64,000 nucleotides of DNA from Clostridium yunnanense (GCF_016595795.1 NZ_JAENHN010000043.1:1-64000), one strand, 5' to 3'. Numbered from the stretch's first letter, positions 25,911-35,422 are shown. The notes: generated by a model not told the origin, from the letters alone. A program made the numbers and translations.

Positions 25911-26249
25911 ATGATATCCCTCAATTCTACGCTAATATGTGATTCTTTTATGTGTTTTTATAGAATAATGTCTGTATAATTAAACTTATATTTTCAAAAG
26001 TTCTGCACAAAACCTAGCAGATTTTTCAAGTGAATAGATAGTCTTAATGGCGTTGCAACCAAGTCTCTTGCGAACTATATATCGGTTTAAGTGACTACAA
26101 TCTTTCAATGAAGAAAAAGAAATTGTAAAAAGCAATTTTTTGGTGCATAGCAATTCAAATTTTGTTAAGATTAATCTAGCAAGTTTAAAGGCAAAATTAC
26201 CTATACCAGTATAGTATTTAATTAAACTGTACATCGGAGGGGACGTATT
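25911..26249. other. Intergenic region between divergent genes
   Basis: About 340 bases with promoters expected for both directions. A 121-codon minus-strand frame (25986-26351) runs through here into the DUF2695 gene, but it has no binding site, no family resemblance and a strongly biased composition, so it is not called. Confidence 0.5.
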
Positions 26250-26537
26250 ATGGATAAAGATAAGAAGAAAGAACTTATGAGAAAATATGCTCAAGAGCAG
26301 AAAAATTCTTTTGAAAACTCGCTTCCATTTGACAAGACTATGTTTGAACAACTATTTGGTTATATTGATGAAATGTTGGATCAAGATGGATGTGACGATA
26401 CTTTAAAGTACACTACAAAGTTTCTCAATGACAACAACCTGCCTGTAGAAAAATCTTTAGATTGGTTGAATGAAAATGGTGTTTACTGTGACTGCGAAGT
26501 TTTAGCAAATATTGAAGATAAGATATCAGAATTATAG
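26250..26537 (+). CDS. DUF2695 domain protein
   Basis: 95 residues behind GGAGGGG nine bases upstream of the ATG. The core FEQLFGYIDEMLDQDGCDDTLKYTTKFL and ENGVYCDCEVLANIED match DUF2695, a small widespread family with conserved Cys residues (GCDDT, YCDCEV) that suggests metal binding. The function is unknown. The basic N-terminus (MDKDKKKELMRKYAQEQ) is charged and likely flexible. Single gene followed by a hairpin. Confidence 0.85.
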   Translation: MDKDKKKELMRKYAQEQKNSFENSLPFDKTMFEQLFGYIDEMLDQDGCDDTLKYTTKFLNDNNLPVEKSLDWLNENGVYCDCEVLANIEDKISEL

Positions 26538-26560
26538 GACCTAGACCTCGGTGAAACATA

Positions 26561-26602
26561 CTAAAAAAACATTAAGGTAGGGTAATACCTTCCCTTAAAA
26601 AC
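26561..26602. terminator. Hairpin terminator after the DUF2695 gene
   Basis: CATTAAGGTAGGG and CCTTCCCTTAAAA can pair with small bulges, with an A run before and an A-rich stretch after. It lies in the convergent gap with the nuclease gene on the other strand, so it probably works mostly for the minus strand. Confidence 0.5.
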
Positions 26603-26674
26603 ATATAATATCTATATTTTCTTAAAACAAAACCAATATTTAAATTGAGACACTACTACTATTAAAATTTTCAA

Positions 26675-26735
26675 TCATGCTTGTCCATATACATTCTGAT
26701 ATTTTACCAACATTTATTTAATACATCTCTTCAGT
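26675..26735 (-). repeat. Repeat family 3, copy C (inverted)
   Basis: On the minus strand ATGTATTAAATAAATGTTGG, then AAAATATCAGA and GGACAAGCAT, which matches copy A over most of its length. It sits just beyond the 3' end of the nuclease gene. Confidence 0.7.
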
Positions 26736-26771
26736 GTTTTCTACTAATATAACTAACAGCTCCCATAAAGA

Positions 26772-27551
26772 CTACTTCATAAAAGCATCCTTCCATTCGT
26801 CTTGTTCTACCATATCTTCAGATTGAACTGATTCTAAAATTTCTTCATCTAACTTCACCTTATTTATGTACTGACTATAAGAATCACAGGAATGCCTAGC
26901 ATCACAATGTCTACACACAGCAGTTCCAAATGGAGCCTTCTGCCCTTTTTTAATTTCCTTCAGCCTGTCCAGAGTAGGTGCTTTAAATTCCCCATCTTCA
27001 ATTTTATCTACAGTTTCACCAAAGCATCTTATCTGTTTTTCTACCTCATTACTGTCAATATCAAGCTCAACAACAGGATTCCAATCTTCAACTATGTCTA
27101 CTGCTATTTCATCGCCAATGGTGGTTGCTTGTCTAAGCTTCGTTGGCAGGGCAGTGGCTATTACTGCCATTTTATCTATTTCTGTACCCTTGAGGTTTTT
27201 CCACATATGAGCGTACACATTCAGCTGTCCTTTATATACATCCTTATCATTCTCAACTTCTTCTGAATTATGAGTTTTTATATCATACATTGTTATCTCA
27301 TCATCTTTTTCAACTATATCTACAATACCTTCCATTGTATATTTTTTACCCTTTGGAGTTACTTGCTCTGGCAGTATCAGCTTAACCTCTGCTTCTGTCA
27401 TATTCTTCGCTACACTTCCTAGTTTCTCATAATATAACTTGACCTGCTGCCATGCAAACTCTTTCATATTTAGGGTTATGGAGCGTCCAGTTTCGTATTT
27501 TAATTCTTCGTAATTATCCTCAAATATCTCTCTCAATTTCTTTATATCCAT
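26772..27551 (-). CDS. Detached PD-(D/E)XK nuclease half of a UvrD-type helicase-nuclease, with three of four Fe-S cysteines
   Basis: 259 residues. RecB-type nuclease motifs: D78 (EGIVDIV), D90-x-K92 (MYDIKTHN) and Q109-x3-Y113 (GQLNVYAHMW). The C-terminus has C213-x2-C216-x5-C222, the exact spacing of the three C-terminal 4Fe-4S ligands in AddB and Cas4-like nucleases. The fourth, N-terminal Cys and the GxxxH motif of that fold are missing here but present in the last 45 residues of the helicase at 28228-30807. GAGGG lies seven bases before the ATG. The two halves would add up to the usual fused length of about 1100 residues. They must act together if the nuclease is active. Confidence 0.85.
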   Translation of the reverse strand: MDIKKLREIFEDNYEELKYETGRSITLNMKEFAWQQVKLYYEKLGSVAKNMTEAEVKLILPEQVTPKGKKYTMEGIVDIVEKDDEITMYDIKTHNSEEVENDKDVYKGQLNVYAHMWKNLKGTEIDKMAVIATALPTKLRQATTIGDEIAVDIVEDWNPVVELDIDSNEVEKQIRCFGETVDKIEDGEFKAPTLDRLKEIKKGQKAPFGTAVCRHCDARHSCDSYSQYINKVKLDEEILESVQSEDMVEQDEWKDAFMK

Positions 27552-27614
27552 ACTATATCCCTCATCCCACTTTACATATGTTTAAGCTATCATATACAGA
27601 TATGTTTATTATTC

Positions 27615-28037
27615 TTAAACTTGACTCTCAGTATATCTTTTAAAATTATCTAAAATTGCTTGCCAGCCATTTTTCTGCATCTCGATTGAATTAGTGTCCT
27701 CAGCTTCAAAGGTTTCATTTATTTCTGTGTTATCACCATGATCCATAAAGGTTATTTGAACTTTTCTTTCATCTCCTAAAGTATAAGCTAGAACTTCATG
27801 TGGTTTAACTTCATCATAAATTCCCCAAAAATCAAATCCCATACTACCATCTTTAGCTTCCATTCTATTAATAAATTTACCCCCAACTCTTAAATCATTT
27901 TCTGCTGTAGGAGTATGCCAATCTTCAGATGCATAGCTCCACTTTTTTATATGCTCTGGCTCTGTCCAGCATTTCCATACCTTTTCTACAGGTGCATTGA
28001 CCGTTGTCATTATATTTATTGTTTTATTGTTTTTCAT
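27615..28037 (-). CDS. SRPBCC/AHSA1 family protein between the helicase and nuclease genes
   Basis: The 140-residue protein starts at the ATG at 28037 (MKNNKTINIMTTVNAPVEKVW) with GAGGAGG eight bases upstream; a TTG six codons earlier lies within the binding site. START-like hydrophobic-pocket fold: VNAPVEKVWKCWTEPEHIKKW, then GGKFINRMEAKDG, GIYDEVKPHEVLAYTLGD, and the C-terminal GWQAILDNFKRY. AHSA1 proteins of bacteria bind small hydrophobic ligands; none is indicated here. It interrupts what is otherwise one continuous helicase-nuclease reading, and it has its own binding site. Confidence 0.88.
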   Translation of the reverse strand: MKNNKTINIMTTVNAPVEKVWKCWTEPEHIKKWSYASEDWHTPTAENDLRVGGKFINRMEAKDGSMGFDFWGIYDEVKPHEVLAYTLGDERKVQITFMDHGDNTEINETFEAEDTNSIEMQKNGWQAILDNFKRYTESQV

Positions 28038-28055
28038 ATTTAATTTCCTCCTCAA

Positions 28056-28227
28056 ATATAAGTCTTTATCTTAATTTTATTCCTTATTTTTTTGTATCTA
28101 CCTTTAAGCCCATTATGTTCATGTAATGCTGACTTACCATATTGTTATCTTTATTTGATGTATTGATACTAGGCTTAGACTTTTCATTACCTTGCCTCAT
28201 TATTCTTAGTATCTTCTAGTTTCATTA
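28056..28227. other. Spacer between the AHSA1 gene and the helicase end
   Basis: About 170 bases without ORF. It is the upstream side of the block that separates the helicase from its nuclease half. The helicase end (GCATATGA) and the DNA before the nuclease start (ACATATGT) share CATATG, which may be chance. Confidence 0.35.
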
Positions 28228-30807
28228 TCATATGCTTCGCATTTCAATATAGTAATTATGGATGTCCTCTAGGGTCTTGTGAACTAAGTTTCCGAAGAAT
28301 GCTACAGTAGTTCTTGCAGGAACAAAATTGTATTTTTTGTAAATCATATATTTACGAGGGCAGTCATTATAGGCTAAATAATCACCTGTATAAGAATAAA
28401 CCTTTGCAACACTCTCATCTTTCTTTTTAGCTTTAGGCATAGAATCCACATCTAGACTTTCAATTAAAGGCATTCTTGCATTTGCAATATCATCCTTAAA
28501 ATATGGGTGCATTCTCTGACCTAAGCCTCTAAAATTAGGTATTATGAGCAAAATCTCGGCTCTGGATAAAGCTACATAATAAGATCTCAGCCTATCAAAA
28601 TGAGCTATTTTATTTAATGGTTCATACTCTCCATTTAGATAAGGCCTTACTAAAGCCTCTAATTTATTTTCATTATTCATAACTGGTGGTACTGCTCCTA
28701 AGATAACCACTGGAAACTCTAAACCTTTTGCTTGATGTATAGTTAAAAATGAAACTCTTCCTTTTGGTATCGGTTCATCTTTAATCTCATAATCCCCTTC
28801 TTCTCTTTTATATAAAGCTCCTAGATAGGAAGTTATAAATACTCTTACGAAGGTATCTTCATAAAGTGCTTGTCCAGTAATTAATCCAAAGTTATGTTCA
28901 ATAAAAAAGTGAAGATAATTAGTTATATTGGATAAATTATAAATTGGACCTTCATCTGTACCATTTTCAGCATCATCAAAAATATTTTTAAATCTTTCAA
29001 AGCCACATAGCTGATAAAATAAATCTAATAGATTCCAATCTAAAGAATTAATCCTAGTAATAAGCCATCTATAATTTAGATTTGTACCTTCATTGATTTT
29101 CTTTTCTATTATCTTACCTAAGGATTTTTTATTAAGTTCCTTTTGACCTGTTTCTGATAACTTATCCTTTAACGAGTCTTTTAAATGTGCATAACTTTTT
29201 CTACTTATTTGATCATCTAAAGAAATATTATAGTTTTCCATATACCTATGTATTTCAACATAATCGTTTTTTAAGTTGTCTAGTTCAAAGATTGTCTTAT
29301 CGATAAAGCATTGAAGTTCATAATCCTCAGCTATTATATCCTCTGCTGAAAATAAACATTGCTGAATCCAATCACTAAACTCCTTATGCTTTCCAACATT
29401 AAATCTCTCATCTATTTCTGGTGTTCCAAATAAATAGAATATTAACCCAAACATGTCCACCGGTTCTGGATTATCAAAAAATCTGCCTGCACGAGGTGCA
29501 TAAACTTCTATACCTATATTTTCAAAAGCATCTCTTAATTTAGATGCATTTTTATTTCCTTTTAGATACGTAAATAACACCGCAACCTCTGATGGGTCTG
29601 ATATCACGTTTTTATCTAGCATTTCTTTCACTTTTAAGGCAATTTCTCTATACACTTTCTCAGGAGCTTCACCTACAGTTGTTACTACTGAGATTCCAGA
29701 ATCTTTGCTTTGTGCTACTATATCTTTATCTATATTTCTATAGTATCTGCCGTTTAGCTCTTCATTTGCCCAGTTTTCTTTTTCTATAAAATTCGTGTAA
29801 TAATCCACTATATTCTTTCTAGATCTATAATTTATATTCAGCTTAATCTTCTTTGGTTCAACACCTAGATGATCTTTACACCTAATATCAAACTGAACAA
29901 AATTTTCAACCGTTGCACCTCTAAATCTATAAAGAGACTGATCATCATCACCTACAACGCAAATATTCTTAAATCTATTAGCAAGCTTAAAAAATATCTT
30001 TTCTTGAATGCTATTAGTATCTTGATACTCATCTATAATTACGTGTTTAAAAACCTTTTCACTATTATAGCTTTCACACAAAACCTTATATCCAAATTGC
30101 TGAAGCAGTGATAAATCAATAGTTTGCCTCGGCTCATTTTTGAGGCTTTCAAGATAAAATTTATAAAGTTTTCCAAGCATTGAAAGTGTTTCATCGCCTT
30201 CTGGATTATTTATAACTTTATCAATCTCTATACATTCTTCTGAAAATCTATTAAATAGCGATATTAAAGAATTCACAATGGCATTCTTAGAAATAGACCT
30301 TGCCCCTAAGTATTCCTTTATTTCTTCCTTGTATGTATCTGAAAGCCCAAATACCTTTTCAGCCCTACCTAAAAATTTATTGCTGCTTACATAAAAATAT
30401 TGATCTATTTCCTGCATGATAACAGGAAGTTTTTTCTTCAAATCATTTTTAAATCTTTTATCCAATATAAATCTTTGACATAAGGAATGTACCGTACCTA
30501 CATACATATTAGATATATCATAATGTTTTTTTGTTTCCGCTGTGGCAAGAGCTAGTAGTGAAGTTAGTCCTGCTTTAAGCTGCTCCGCTGCTTTTTCTGT
30601 AAAGGTACTTAAAAATATTTCTTCTGGTTTTATATCATGAAATACTATTAGATTTACACATCTCCATAGCAGTACTCTAGTCTTACCTGAACCAGGACCT
30701 GCCACTATATATAACGAACCATCAATATTCTTTATGGCCTCTTCTTGAGCTTTATTAGGGTTAAATCCACTTTTAACAAATAAATCCTCTATTCTAATAA
30801 CACTCAC
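28228..30807 (-). CDS. UvrD/PcrA-family superfamily 1 helicase with the start of a nuclease domain
   Basis: 859 residues. Walker A VAGPGSGKT (35-43), motif Ia FLSTFTEKAAEQL, motif II VIIDEYQDTN, motif III VGDDDQSLYRFRGA, motif IV NINYRSRKNIV, motif V FLTIHQAKGLEFPVVIL, motif VI RSYYVALSRAE. The last 60 residues begin a RecB-type nuclease (DYLAYNDCPRKYMIYKKYNFVP, Fe-S ligand C816; GNLVHKTLEDIH, motif H843) and then stop at MRSI. The rest of that domain is in the gene at 26772-27551. Such helicase-nucleases process DNA ends. The GTG start at 30807 follows GGGATGAGAGG. Confidence 0.92.
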   Translation of the reverse strand: MSVIRIEDLFVKSGFNPNKAQEEAIKNIDGSLYIVAGPGSGKTRVLLWRCVNLIVFHDIKPEEIFLSTFTEKAAEQLKAGLTSLLALATAETKKHYDISNMYVGTVHSLCQRFILDKRFKNDLKKKLPVIMQEIDQYFYVSSNKFLGRAEKVFGLSDTYKEEIKEYLGARSISKNAIVNSLISLFNRFSEECIEIDKVINNPEGDETLSMLGKLYKFYLESLKNEPRQTIDLSLLQQFGYKVLCESYNSEKVFKHVIIDEYQDTNSIQEKIFFKLANRFKNICVVGDDDQSLYRFRGATVENFVQFDIRCKDHLGVEPKKIKLNINYRSRKNIVDYYTNFIEKENWANEELNGRYYRNIDKDIVAQSKDSGISVVTTVGEAPEKVYREIALKVKEMLDKNVISDPSEVAVLFTYLKGNKNASKLRDAFENIGIEVYAPRAGRFFDNPEPVDMFGLIFYLFGTPEIDERFNVGKHKEFSDWIQQCLFSAEDIIAEDYELQCFIDKTIFELDNLKNDYVEIHRYMENYNISLDDQISRKSYAHLKDSLKDKLSETGQKELNKKSLGKIIEKKINEGTNLNYRWLITRINSLDWNLLDLFYQLCGFERFKNIFDDAENGTDEGPIYNLSNITNYLHFFIEHNFGLITGQALYEDTFVRVFITSYLGALYKREEGDYEIKDEPIPKGRVSFLTIHQAKGLEFPVVILGAVPPVMNNENKLEALVRPYLNGEYEPLNKIAHFDRLRSYYVALSRAEILLIIPNFRGLGQRMHPYFKDDIANARMPLIESLDVDSMPKAKKKDESVAKVYSYTGDYLAYNDCPRKYMIYKKYNFVPARTTVAFFGNLVHKTLEDIHNYYIEMRSI

Positions 30808-30867
30808 CCTCTCATCCCTATATTGTGTATTATTTTACCATATAATATCTTATCTGACATCAGATTT

Positions 30868-32259
30868 CTACATAGCGATTTCTGAAGTTTCTTTATTAAT
30901 ATTCTTAGTGAGCACCTTCTTAAATTGAATTGTAAATAGAGTCACAGTAGTTGAAACTGCCATAAAATCAGCTACCGGTTCAGCAAGAAATACAGCAAAT
31001 ACCTTATTGTCAAAAAAGTTTGGTAGTATAAATATCAGTGGTATTAAAAGAATTATCTTACGAAGTATCGCAAGAAAAAGAGAAGATTTTGCTTGTCCAA
31101 GTGCTATAAAGGTTTGTTGACAGGCAGTTTGTGCGCTCATAAGAAAGGCTGCTGCCATATAAATTCTTATTGCCCACACAGTAACTTTAGAAAGCTCAAC
31201 ATCTGTGCTAAAAATAGATACAAAAACCTCTGGGAACACCATCATAAATATCCAAAATACCAAGGCAAAGCTTACTGAATAAAGTATAAGTAGTTTAAAG
31301 GTATTCCTTACACGATCATTATTTTTAGCTCCGTAGTTATAACTCATGATTGGCTGTGCTCCCTGCCCTAGTCCATTTAAAGGTAGATTTAAAATCTGCA
31401 TTAAACTGGACATAATAGTCATTGCACCTACTGCCATATCTCCTCCGTACTTTTGAAGTGAGGAATTAAAAGCAATATTCAAAAGGCTTTCTGTACTTTG
31501 CATTACAAAAGGTGCACTTCCGAGCATTAGTACTGGAATTATAATAGTTTTTCTAAGGTGCATATTTTTTCTACGTATTCTAAGCTTGCTTTTAGGTCCA
31601 AATAAGAACTTTAGTGTCCATATGGCAGAGCAGGCTTGAGCTATTACATTTGCAGCAGCTGCACCTTGTACTCCCATATTAAGTCCAAATATAAAAATCG
31701 GATCCAATATAAGACTTACTACTGCTCCAATAGTAACTGTAAGCATGCTAATCTTAGCAAAGCCTTGAGTTGATATAAAAGTATTTAAACCTAAAGATAT
31801 TTGTACAAATATTGTCCCAAGTATATAGATATTTAGGAAGCTTAGTGCATAAGGAAGTGTTTCAGCACTTGCACCAAACATTAATAATAGCTTTTTCCCA
31901 AATATAAAGAAAAGTACTGTTAATATGATAGAAATTCCTATTAAGGCTACAAAGCAGTTTCCTAAGATTTGCTCTGCTTCTTCCTGTTTGTTTTGTCCCA
32001 TTTTTATAGAAGCCCTCGGAGCCCCACCTACACCAATTAATGCACTGAAGGCTGAAATAATCATTATTATGGGAAAGGTTATTCCTACCCCTGTTAAAGC
32101 ATTTGCCCCAACACCTGGGATATGTCCTATATAAATACGATCAACTATGTTATATAACATATTGACTAATTGAGCTGTAATTGCAGGTATAGCTAAACTA
32201 ATTAGTAATTTACCTACTCTTTCTTTTCCTAATTTGTTAACTTCACTTTTATGCTCCAT
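30868..32259 (-). CDS. MATE family multidrug efflux transporter
   Basis: 463 residues and twelve membrane segments. The first half starts VGKLLISLAIPAITAQLVNMLYNIVDRIYIG, the classic MATE N-terminus; LNTFISTQGFAKISMLTVTIGAVVSLILDPIFIF is the conserved middle region of the first half, and GLGQGAQPIMSYNYGAKN marks the second half. MATE proteins export cationic drugs and metabolites against Na+ or H+. AAGGAG is placed six bases before the ATG. It is near the helicase gene but unrelated in function. Confidence 0.93.
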   Translation of the reverse strand: MEHKSEVNKLGKERVGKLLISLAIPAITAQLVNMLYNIVDRIYIGHIPGVGANALTGVGITFPIIMIISAFSALIGVGGAPRASIKMGQNKQEEAEQILGNCFVALIGISIILTVLFFIFGKKLLLMFGASAETLPYALSFLNIYILGTIFVQISLGLNTFISTQGFAKISMLTVTIGAVVSLILDPIFIFGLNMGVQGAAAANVIAQACSAIWTLKFLFGPKSKLRIRRKNMHLRKTIIIPVLMLGSAPFVMQSTESLLNIAFNSSLQKYGGDMAVGAMTIMSSLMQILNLPLNGLGQGAQPIMSYNYGAKNNDRVRNTFKLLILYSVSFALVFWIFMMVFPEVFVSIFSTDVELSKVTVWAIRIYMAAAFLMSAQTACQQTFIALGQAKSSLFLAILRKIILLIPLIFILPNFFDNKVFAVFLAEPVADFMAVSTTVTLFTIQFKKVLTKNINKETSEIAM

Positions 32260-32424
32260 TTAATACTCCTTAATATTAAAGACTTAACTATACCTTCTAT
32301 TTTAATACTAAGAATGGTAAATTGTACATAATAAAAGGTAAGCTCATTAAAGCATCGGATGAATAAGCAATTAATTTAATCACCACGCTTTAACAGAGCC
32401 TACAATTTAAATACACTGTAAAAA

Positions 32425-34044
32425 CTATTTTACTAAATTAAATGTCCACACACTATTATCCTTATAGAAGTTTATACCTTGATTTCTCATTCTTTCTTCT
32501 TGGCTCTTTAACCTTTTTTTATACTCCACCCAATTTCTTTCTGCTTTAGGTGTCCATCCTATTTCGGCATATCCTAAAAGTCTTGGATATATCATATAAT
32601 CCATAGCTTGCTCATTAGGAATATTTTCTGTCCATAGTGGTGCTTCTATGCCCAAAACTAAATTCTTTGGAGCAAAATCAGTAGGATCCCATGTATATGC
32701 AGTTTCTACTGGAATATATCCTGCCCAGTTTAAACCATATGGTGTAGTCTCATCATATTTCATATCTAGATAAGCTTTTTTTGCTATTGAAGTGATAATC
32801 TTCATATTCTTTTGCCTAGCGGCATTATTGGAATCTTGCCAATTTTGAAGTACCACACTTGAATCTATTGAAGGAGAGGTATCGATTGGATCCCAGCCTA
32901 TTGGAGTTTTTCCGTATTTCTTAACTATATCAGCTACTCTTCCTACAAAATAATCATAGTCTTCCTTTTTAGTACTTAAAGCCTCATCTCCACCTATATG
33001 AATATATTTTGAAGGTGATATTTCAGAAACTTCTCTAAACACATCATCAATAAAAGCATAGGTCTTCTCATCACGAGTCATAAAAGAGCTAAAACCCACC
33101 TTTGTGCCTGTATACAAAGGCTTCTTTTTACCATCTGGATTTAAGAATCCATAGGAAGCTAAGGCCGCATTACTGTGACCAGGCATATCAAATTCTGGAA
33201 CTATCTCTACGTATCTATCAGCCGCATATCTTACTATATCCTTAAATTGCTCCTGGGTGTAAAATCCACCAGGTCCGCCACCTACCTTTGTACTTCCTCC
33301 TATGGTAGTTAAGTCTGGCCATTTCTTTATTTCTAAACGCCAGCCTTGATCATCACTTAGATGTAGATGAACCCTATTTATCTTATATTGTGCTGCATGA
33401 TCTATTTGACGTTTTATTTCATCCACAGTAAAAAAGTGCCTAACAACATCAAGCATTAATCCTCTATGACTATATTCGGGCTTATCTTCTATTGTTGAAA
33501 CTGGAATACTCCACTCTACCCCTGAAACCAAGGCATTTTTCTCAATGGTTGGAGGCAATAACTGCCTTAGGGTTTGAATAGCTCTTGAGATTCCTTCTGG
33601 TTTGAAAGCTGTTATCTTTACACCTTCTGCAGTAGTTAATATGCTATATCCTTCATCTCCCTTATCTGCTTGTGCTCCAACAGTAGTTAAATAAATGCTT
33701 TGTGCTGGAACTTTCATGTTATCTGCTTTAATAACTTTTAATTCAAAACCAGTTGAAGCTGTGAGCTTTGCTCTTAAAAATTCTGCTACTCTACTGATTT
33801 CAGCTGTCTCATTTTCATTATTTCCTTTTACATAGATTGCAGTATTGTTTGTAAGCACAAATTTACCATTACCTTTTTGATAACTTAAAGGTTTTGGAAT
33901 TATATTATTACTGCTCGGTGGTAAATCCTTTGCTTTTACCTCATCTTTTTTTACATAAGTCATCGTTGAAAAAATCATTACTACAATCAACAATAGTAGT
34001 CTAATAGACTTAGACTTACTTTGTTTATCATATGTACGCTTCAT
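32425..34044 (-). CDS. Secreted beta-N-acetylhexosaminidase, GH20
   Basis: About 539 residues from the ATG at 34044 (MKRTYDKQSK), because AAGGATGGTG lies just upstream; an ATG seven codons earlier has no binding site. One N-terminal membrane segment or signal peptide (IRLLLLIVVMIFSTMTY). Domain GH20b spans about 55-180, followed by the TIM barrel from about 190: YSHRGLMLDVVRHFFTVDEIKRQIDH, NRVHLHLSDDQGWRLEIKKWP, and the catalytic Asp-Glu pair in HIGGDEALS. It removes terminal N-acetylhexosamines from chitin-oligomers, glycans or wall fragments. No Lys-rich sortase motif is seen; the signal peptide lacks a clear lipobox. Confidence 0.92.
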   Translation of the reverse strand: MKRTYDKQSKSKSIRLLLLIVVMIFSTMTYVKKDEVKAKDLPPSSNNIIPKPLSYQKGNGKFVLTNNTAIYVKGNNENETAEISRVAEFLRAKLTASTGFELKVIKADNMKVPAQSIYLTTVGAQADKGDEGYSILTTAEGVKITAFKPEGISRAIQTLRQLLPPTIEKNALVSGVEWSIPVSTIEDKPEYSHRGLMLDVVRHFFTVDEIKRQIDHAAQYKINRVHLHLSDDQGWRLEIKKWPDLTTIGGSTKVGGGPGGFYTQEQFKDIVRYAADRYVEIVPEFDMPGHSNAALASYGFLNPDGKKKPLYTGTKVGFSSFMTRDEKTYAFIDDVFREVSEISPSKYIHIGGDEALSTKKEDYDYFVGRVADIVKKYGKTPIGWDPIDTSPSIDSSVVLQNWQDSNNAARQKNMKIITSIAKKAYLDMKYDETTPYGLNWAGYIPVETAYTWDPTDFAPKNLVLGIEAPLWTENIPNEQAMDYMIYPRLLGYAEIGWTPKAERNWVEYKKRLKSQEERMRNQGINFYKDNSVWTFNLVK

Positions 34045-34254
34045 TTGTTCACCATCCTTATTCATTTTAACTTTAGGTTATTTTTAAGCATATTCATTGA
34101 AATTAACCATAATTGTAAAGAAACTTTATTTAATGGTAACTTCTCTAAAAAGTTCATTATTAGCTTATAACATAATTGAAAAATTAATACTGCACATTAT
34201 TTGGAAAATTCTATACTTATCCACAATTTTAATTGAATTACAAATTTCTAAAGA
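34045..34254. other. Non-coding upstream region of the GH20 gene
   Basis: A ~210-base AT-rich stretch that should hold the GH20 promoter. Nothing else is recognised. Confidence 0.4.
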
Positions 34255-34291
34255 ATAAAAAAAATCAGATTTTAATTGATTAAATCTGATA
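34255..34291 (-). terminator. Intrinsic terminator downstream of the DUF1413 gene
   Basis: On the minus strand ATCAGATTT pairs with AAATCTGAT and is followed by TTTTTTTTATT, about 170 bases after the stop of the gene at 34460-34687. Confidence 0.8.
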
Positions 34292-34459
34292 ACAAGATAT
34301 TTATTAAATTAAGATACAGGTCACTTAAGTGCAACCTAATTTAAATATATTTAAGTACATTTTTATCTACATAACTAATTGGATTATAATTTCCTAAAGA
34401 ATTTAAAAGAATATCCTTTTGTAACTAATATTTTTATTGTATATAACATTGAGCAGTGG

Positions 34460-34687
34460 TTATTCTTTTAGATAAACTTGCTGATTTGAAGAAGTTTTAT
34501 CTAGGATTGTTACCTTTAAAGAAGAGTTATTTCGTACCTCGTTAAGAAATAAAATACCTAAGTTAAGACGGGTTGATTTATCTAATCTCTTCCATACATA
34601 TCCCTTAAATAGATCTTTCACTATAAATTCTTCTCCTGATTTGAGATTAGACACTTCTGCTGTAACTGTACTTAATAATGGATTCAT
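34460..34687 (-). CDS. DUF1413 family small protein
   Basis: 75 residues from the ATG at 34687 (MNPLLSTVTAEV), with AAGGAGTG seven bases upstream; the frame extends 14 codons further up but without a binding site. The core GEEFIVKDLFKGYVWKRLDKSTRLNLGILFLNEV matches DUF1413, a small Firmicutes family probably related to single-winged-helix DNA-binding proteins. The C-terminal strand ends QQVYLKE. The function is unknown. Single gene, divergent from a Nudix gene. Confidence 0.75.
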   Translation of the reverse strand: MNPLLSTVTAEVSNLKSGEEFIVKDLFKGYVWKRLDKSTRLNLGILFLNEVRNNSSLKVTILDKTSSNQQVYLKE

Positions 34688-34972
34688 AAAGTCACTCCTT
34701 ATTACGATTTTAAATGTAAAGGTAAACATCTCTGCTTATTACAATGTATACAGAAATATTATTACTGCTAAAAAGTTTTTAGTACTCTACATTTTTTACT
34801 TTGTTAATATAAGTAACTATATGAGGCCTTATATAGTTTTATTCCTTTCTTTCTATTTAAGAAAAAAGTCATATTCAATTTATATTTATAAAATTACACC
34901 TTGCCTTACTTATAATTACAATTTAAACTATATAGTGTAATTATGAATATTAAACGTTGAAAGGAGAAAATT

Positions 34973-35422
34973 ATGAGCAATCCACTATACGTAATAAACG
35001 TCGAAGCGGCAATTTATAGAGAGGATAAGTATTTGATTATAAAAAGAAGTGAAAAAGAAGAACATGCCCTAGGAGTTTTATCTTTAGTTGGCGGTAAAGT
35101 CGACGGAAGAACATCTGAAAATAATGTTTTAGAGAATTCTGTGAAAAGAGAAATTTTAGAAGAAGTTGGAGTTGAAGTTTCAAATAGCCTTCACTATATA
35201 GAAAGCAATTCTTTCATATCTGATAAGGGTTATATCGTAGTAAACATAGGCTTTCTATGTAAATATGAATCAGGAGAAGCTAGATGTGTATCTGAAGATG
35301 AAGTCAGCGAAGTTCACTGGATGGGTTATGATGAAATATTATCGAATCCTAAGGCACCTAGTTGGTTAAAGTCAAGCCTTAAAAAAGCAGAGAGCGTTAG
35401 GTTAATAGTAGAAAATTTTTAA
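34973..35422 (+). CDS. Nudix hydrolase
   Basis: 149 residues behind AAAGGAG. The Nudix box is recognisable: GGKVDGRTSENNV, then SVKREILEEVGVEV, with R-E-x2-E-E-x-G intact; five extra residues fall before it, and the Glu expected eight residues before the Arg is Asn in my alignment. Family members cleave nucleoside diphosphate derivatives such as damaged dNTPs, NAD or sugar nucleotides; the substrate here is not known. A second Nudix gene is at 49222-49638. Followed after 80 bases by the CPBP gene. Confidence 0.88.
   Translation: MSNPLYVINVEAAIYREDKYLIIKRSEKEEHALGVLSLVGGKVDGRTSENNVLENSVKREILEEVGVEVSNSLHYIESNSFISDKGYIVVNIGFLCKYESGEARCVSEDEVSEVHWMGYDEILSNPKAPSWLKSSLKKAESVRLIVENF

Noticed and set aside
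25986-26351. 121-codon minus-strand frame overlapping the DUF2695 gene
   Set aside because: It has no ribosome binding site, its composition (FKRIFLLLSIFSHKFFLLIF) is that of an antisense frame, and the plus-strand DUF2695 gene has clear family motifs and GGAGGGG.
34641-34940. 99-codon plus-strand frame upstream of the Nudix gene
   Set aside because: It overlaps the start region of the DUF1413 gene, lacks a binding site and reads like random AT-rich sequence.
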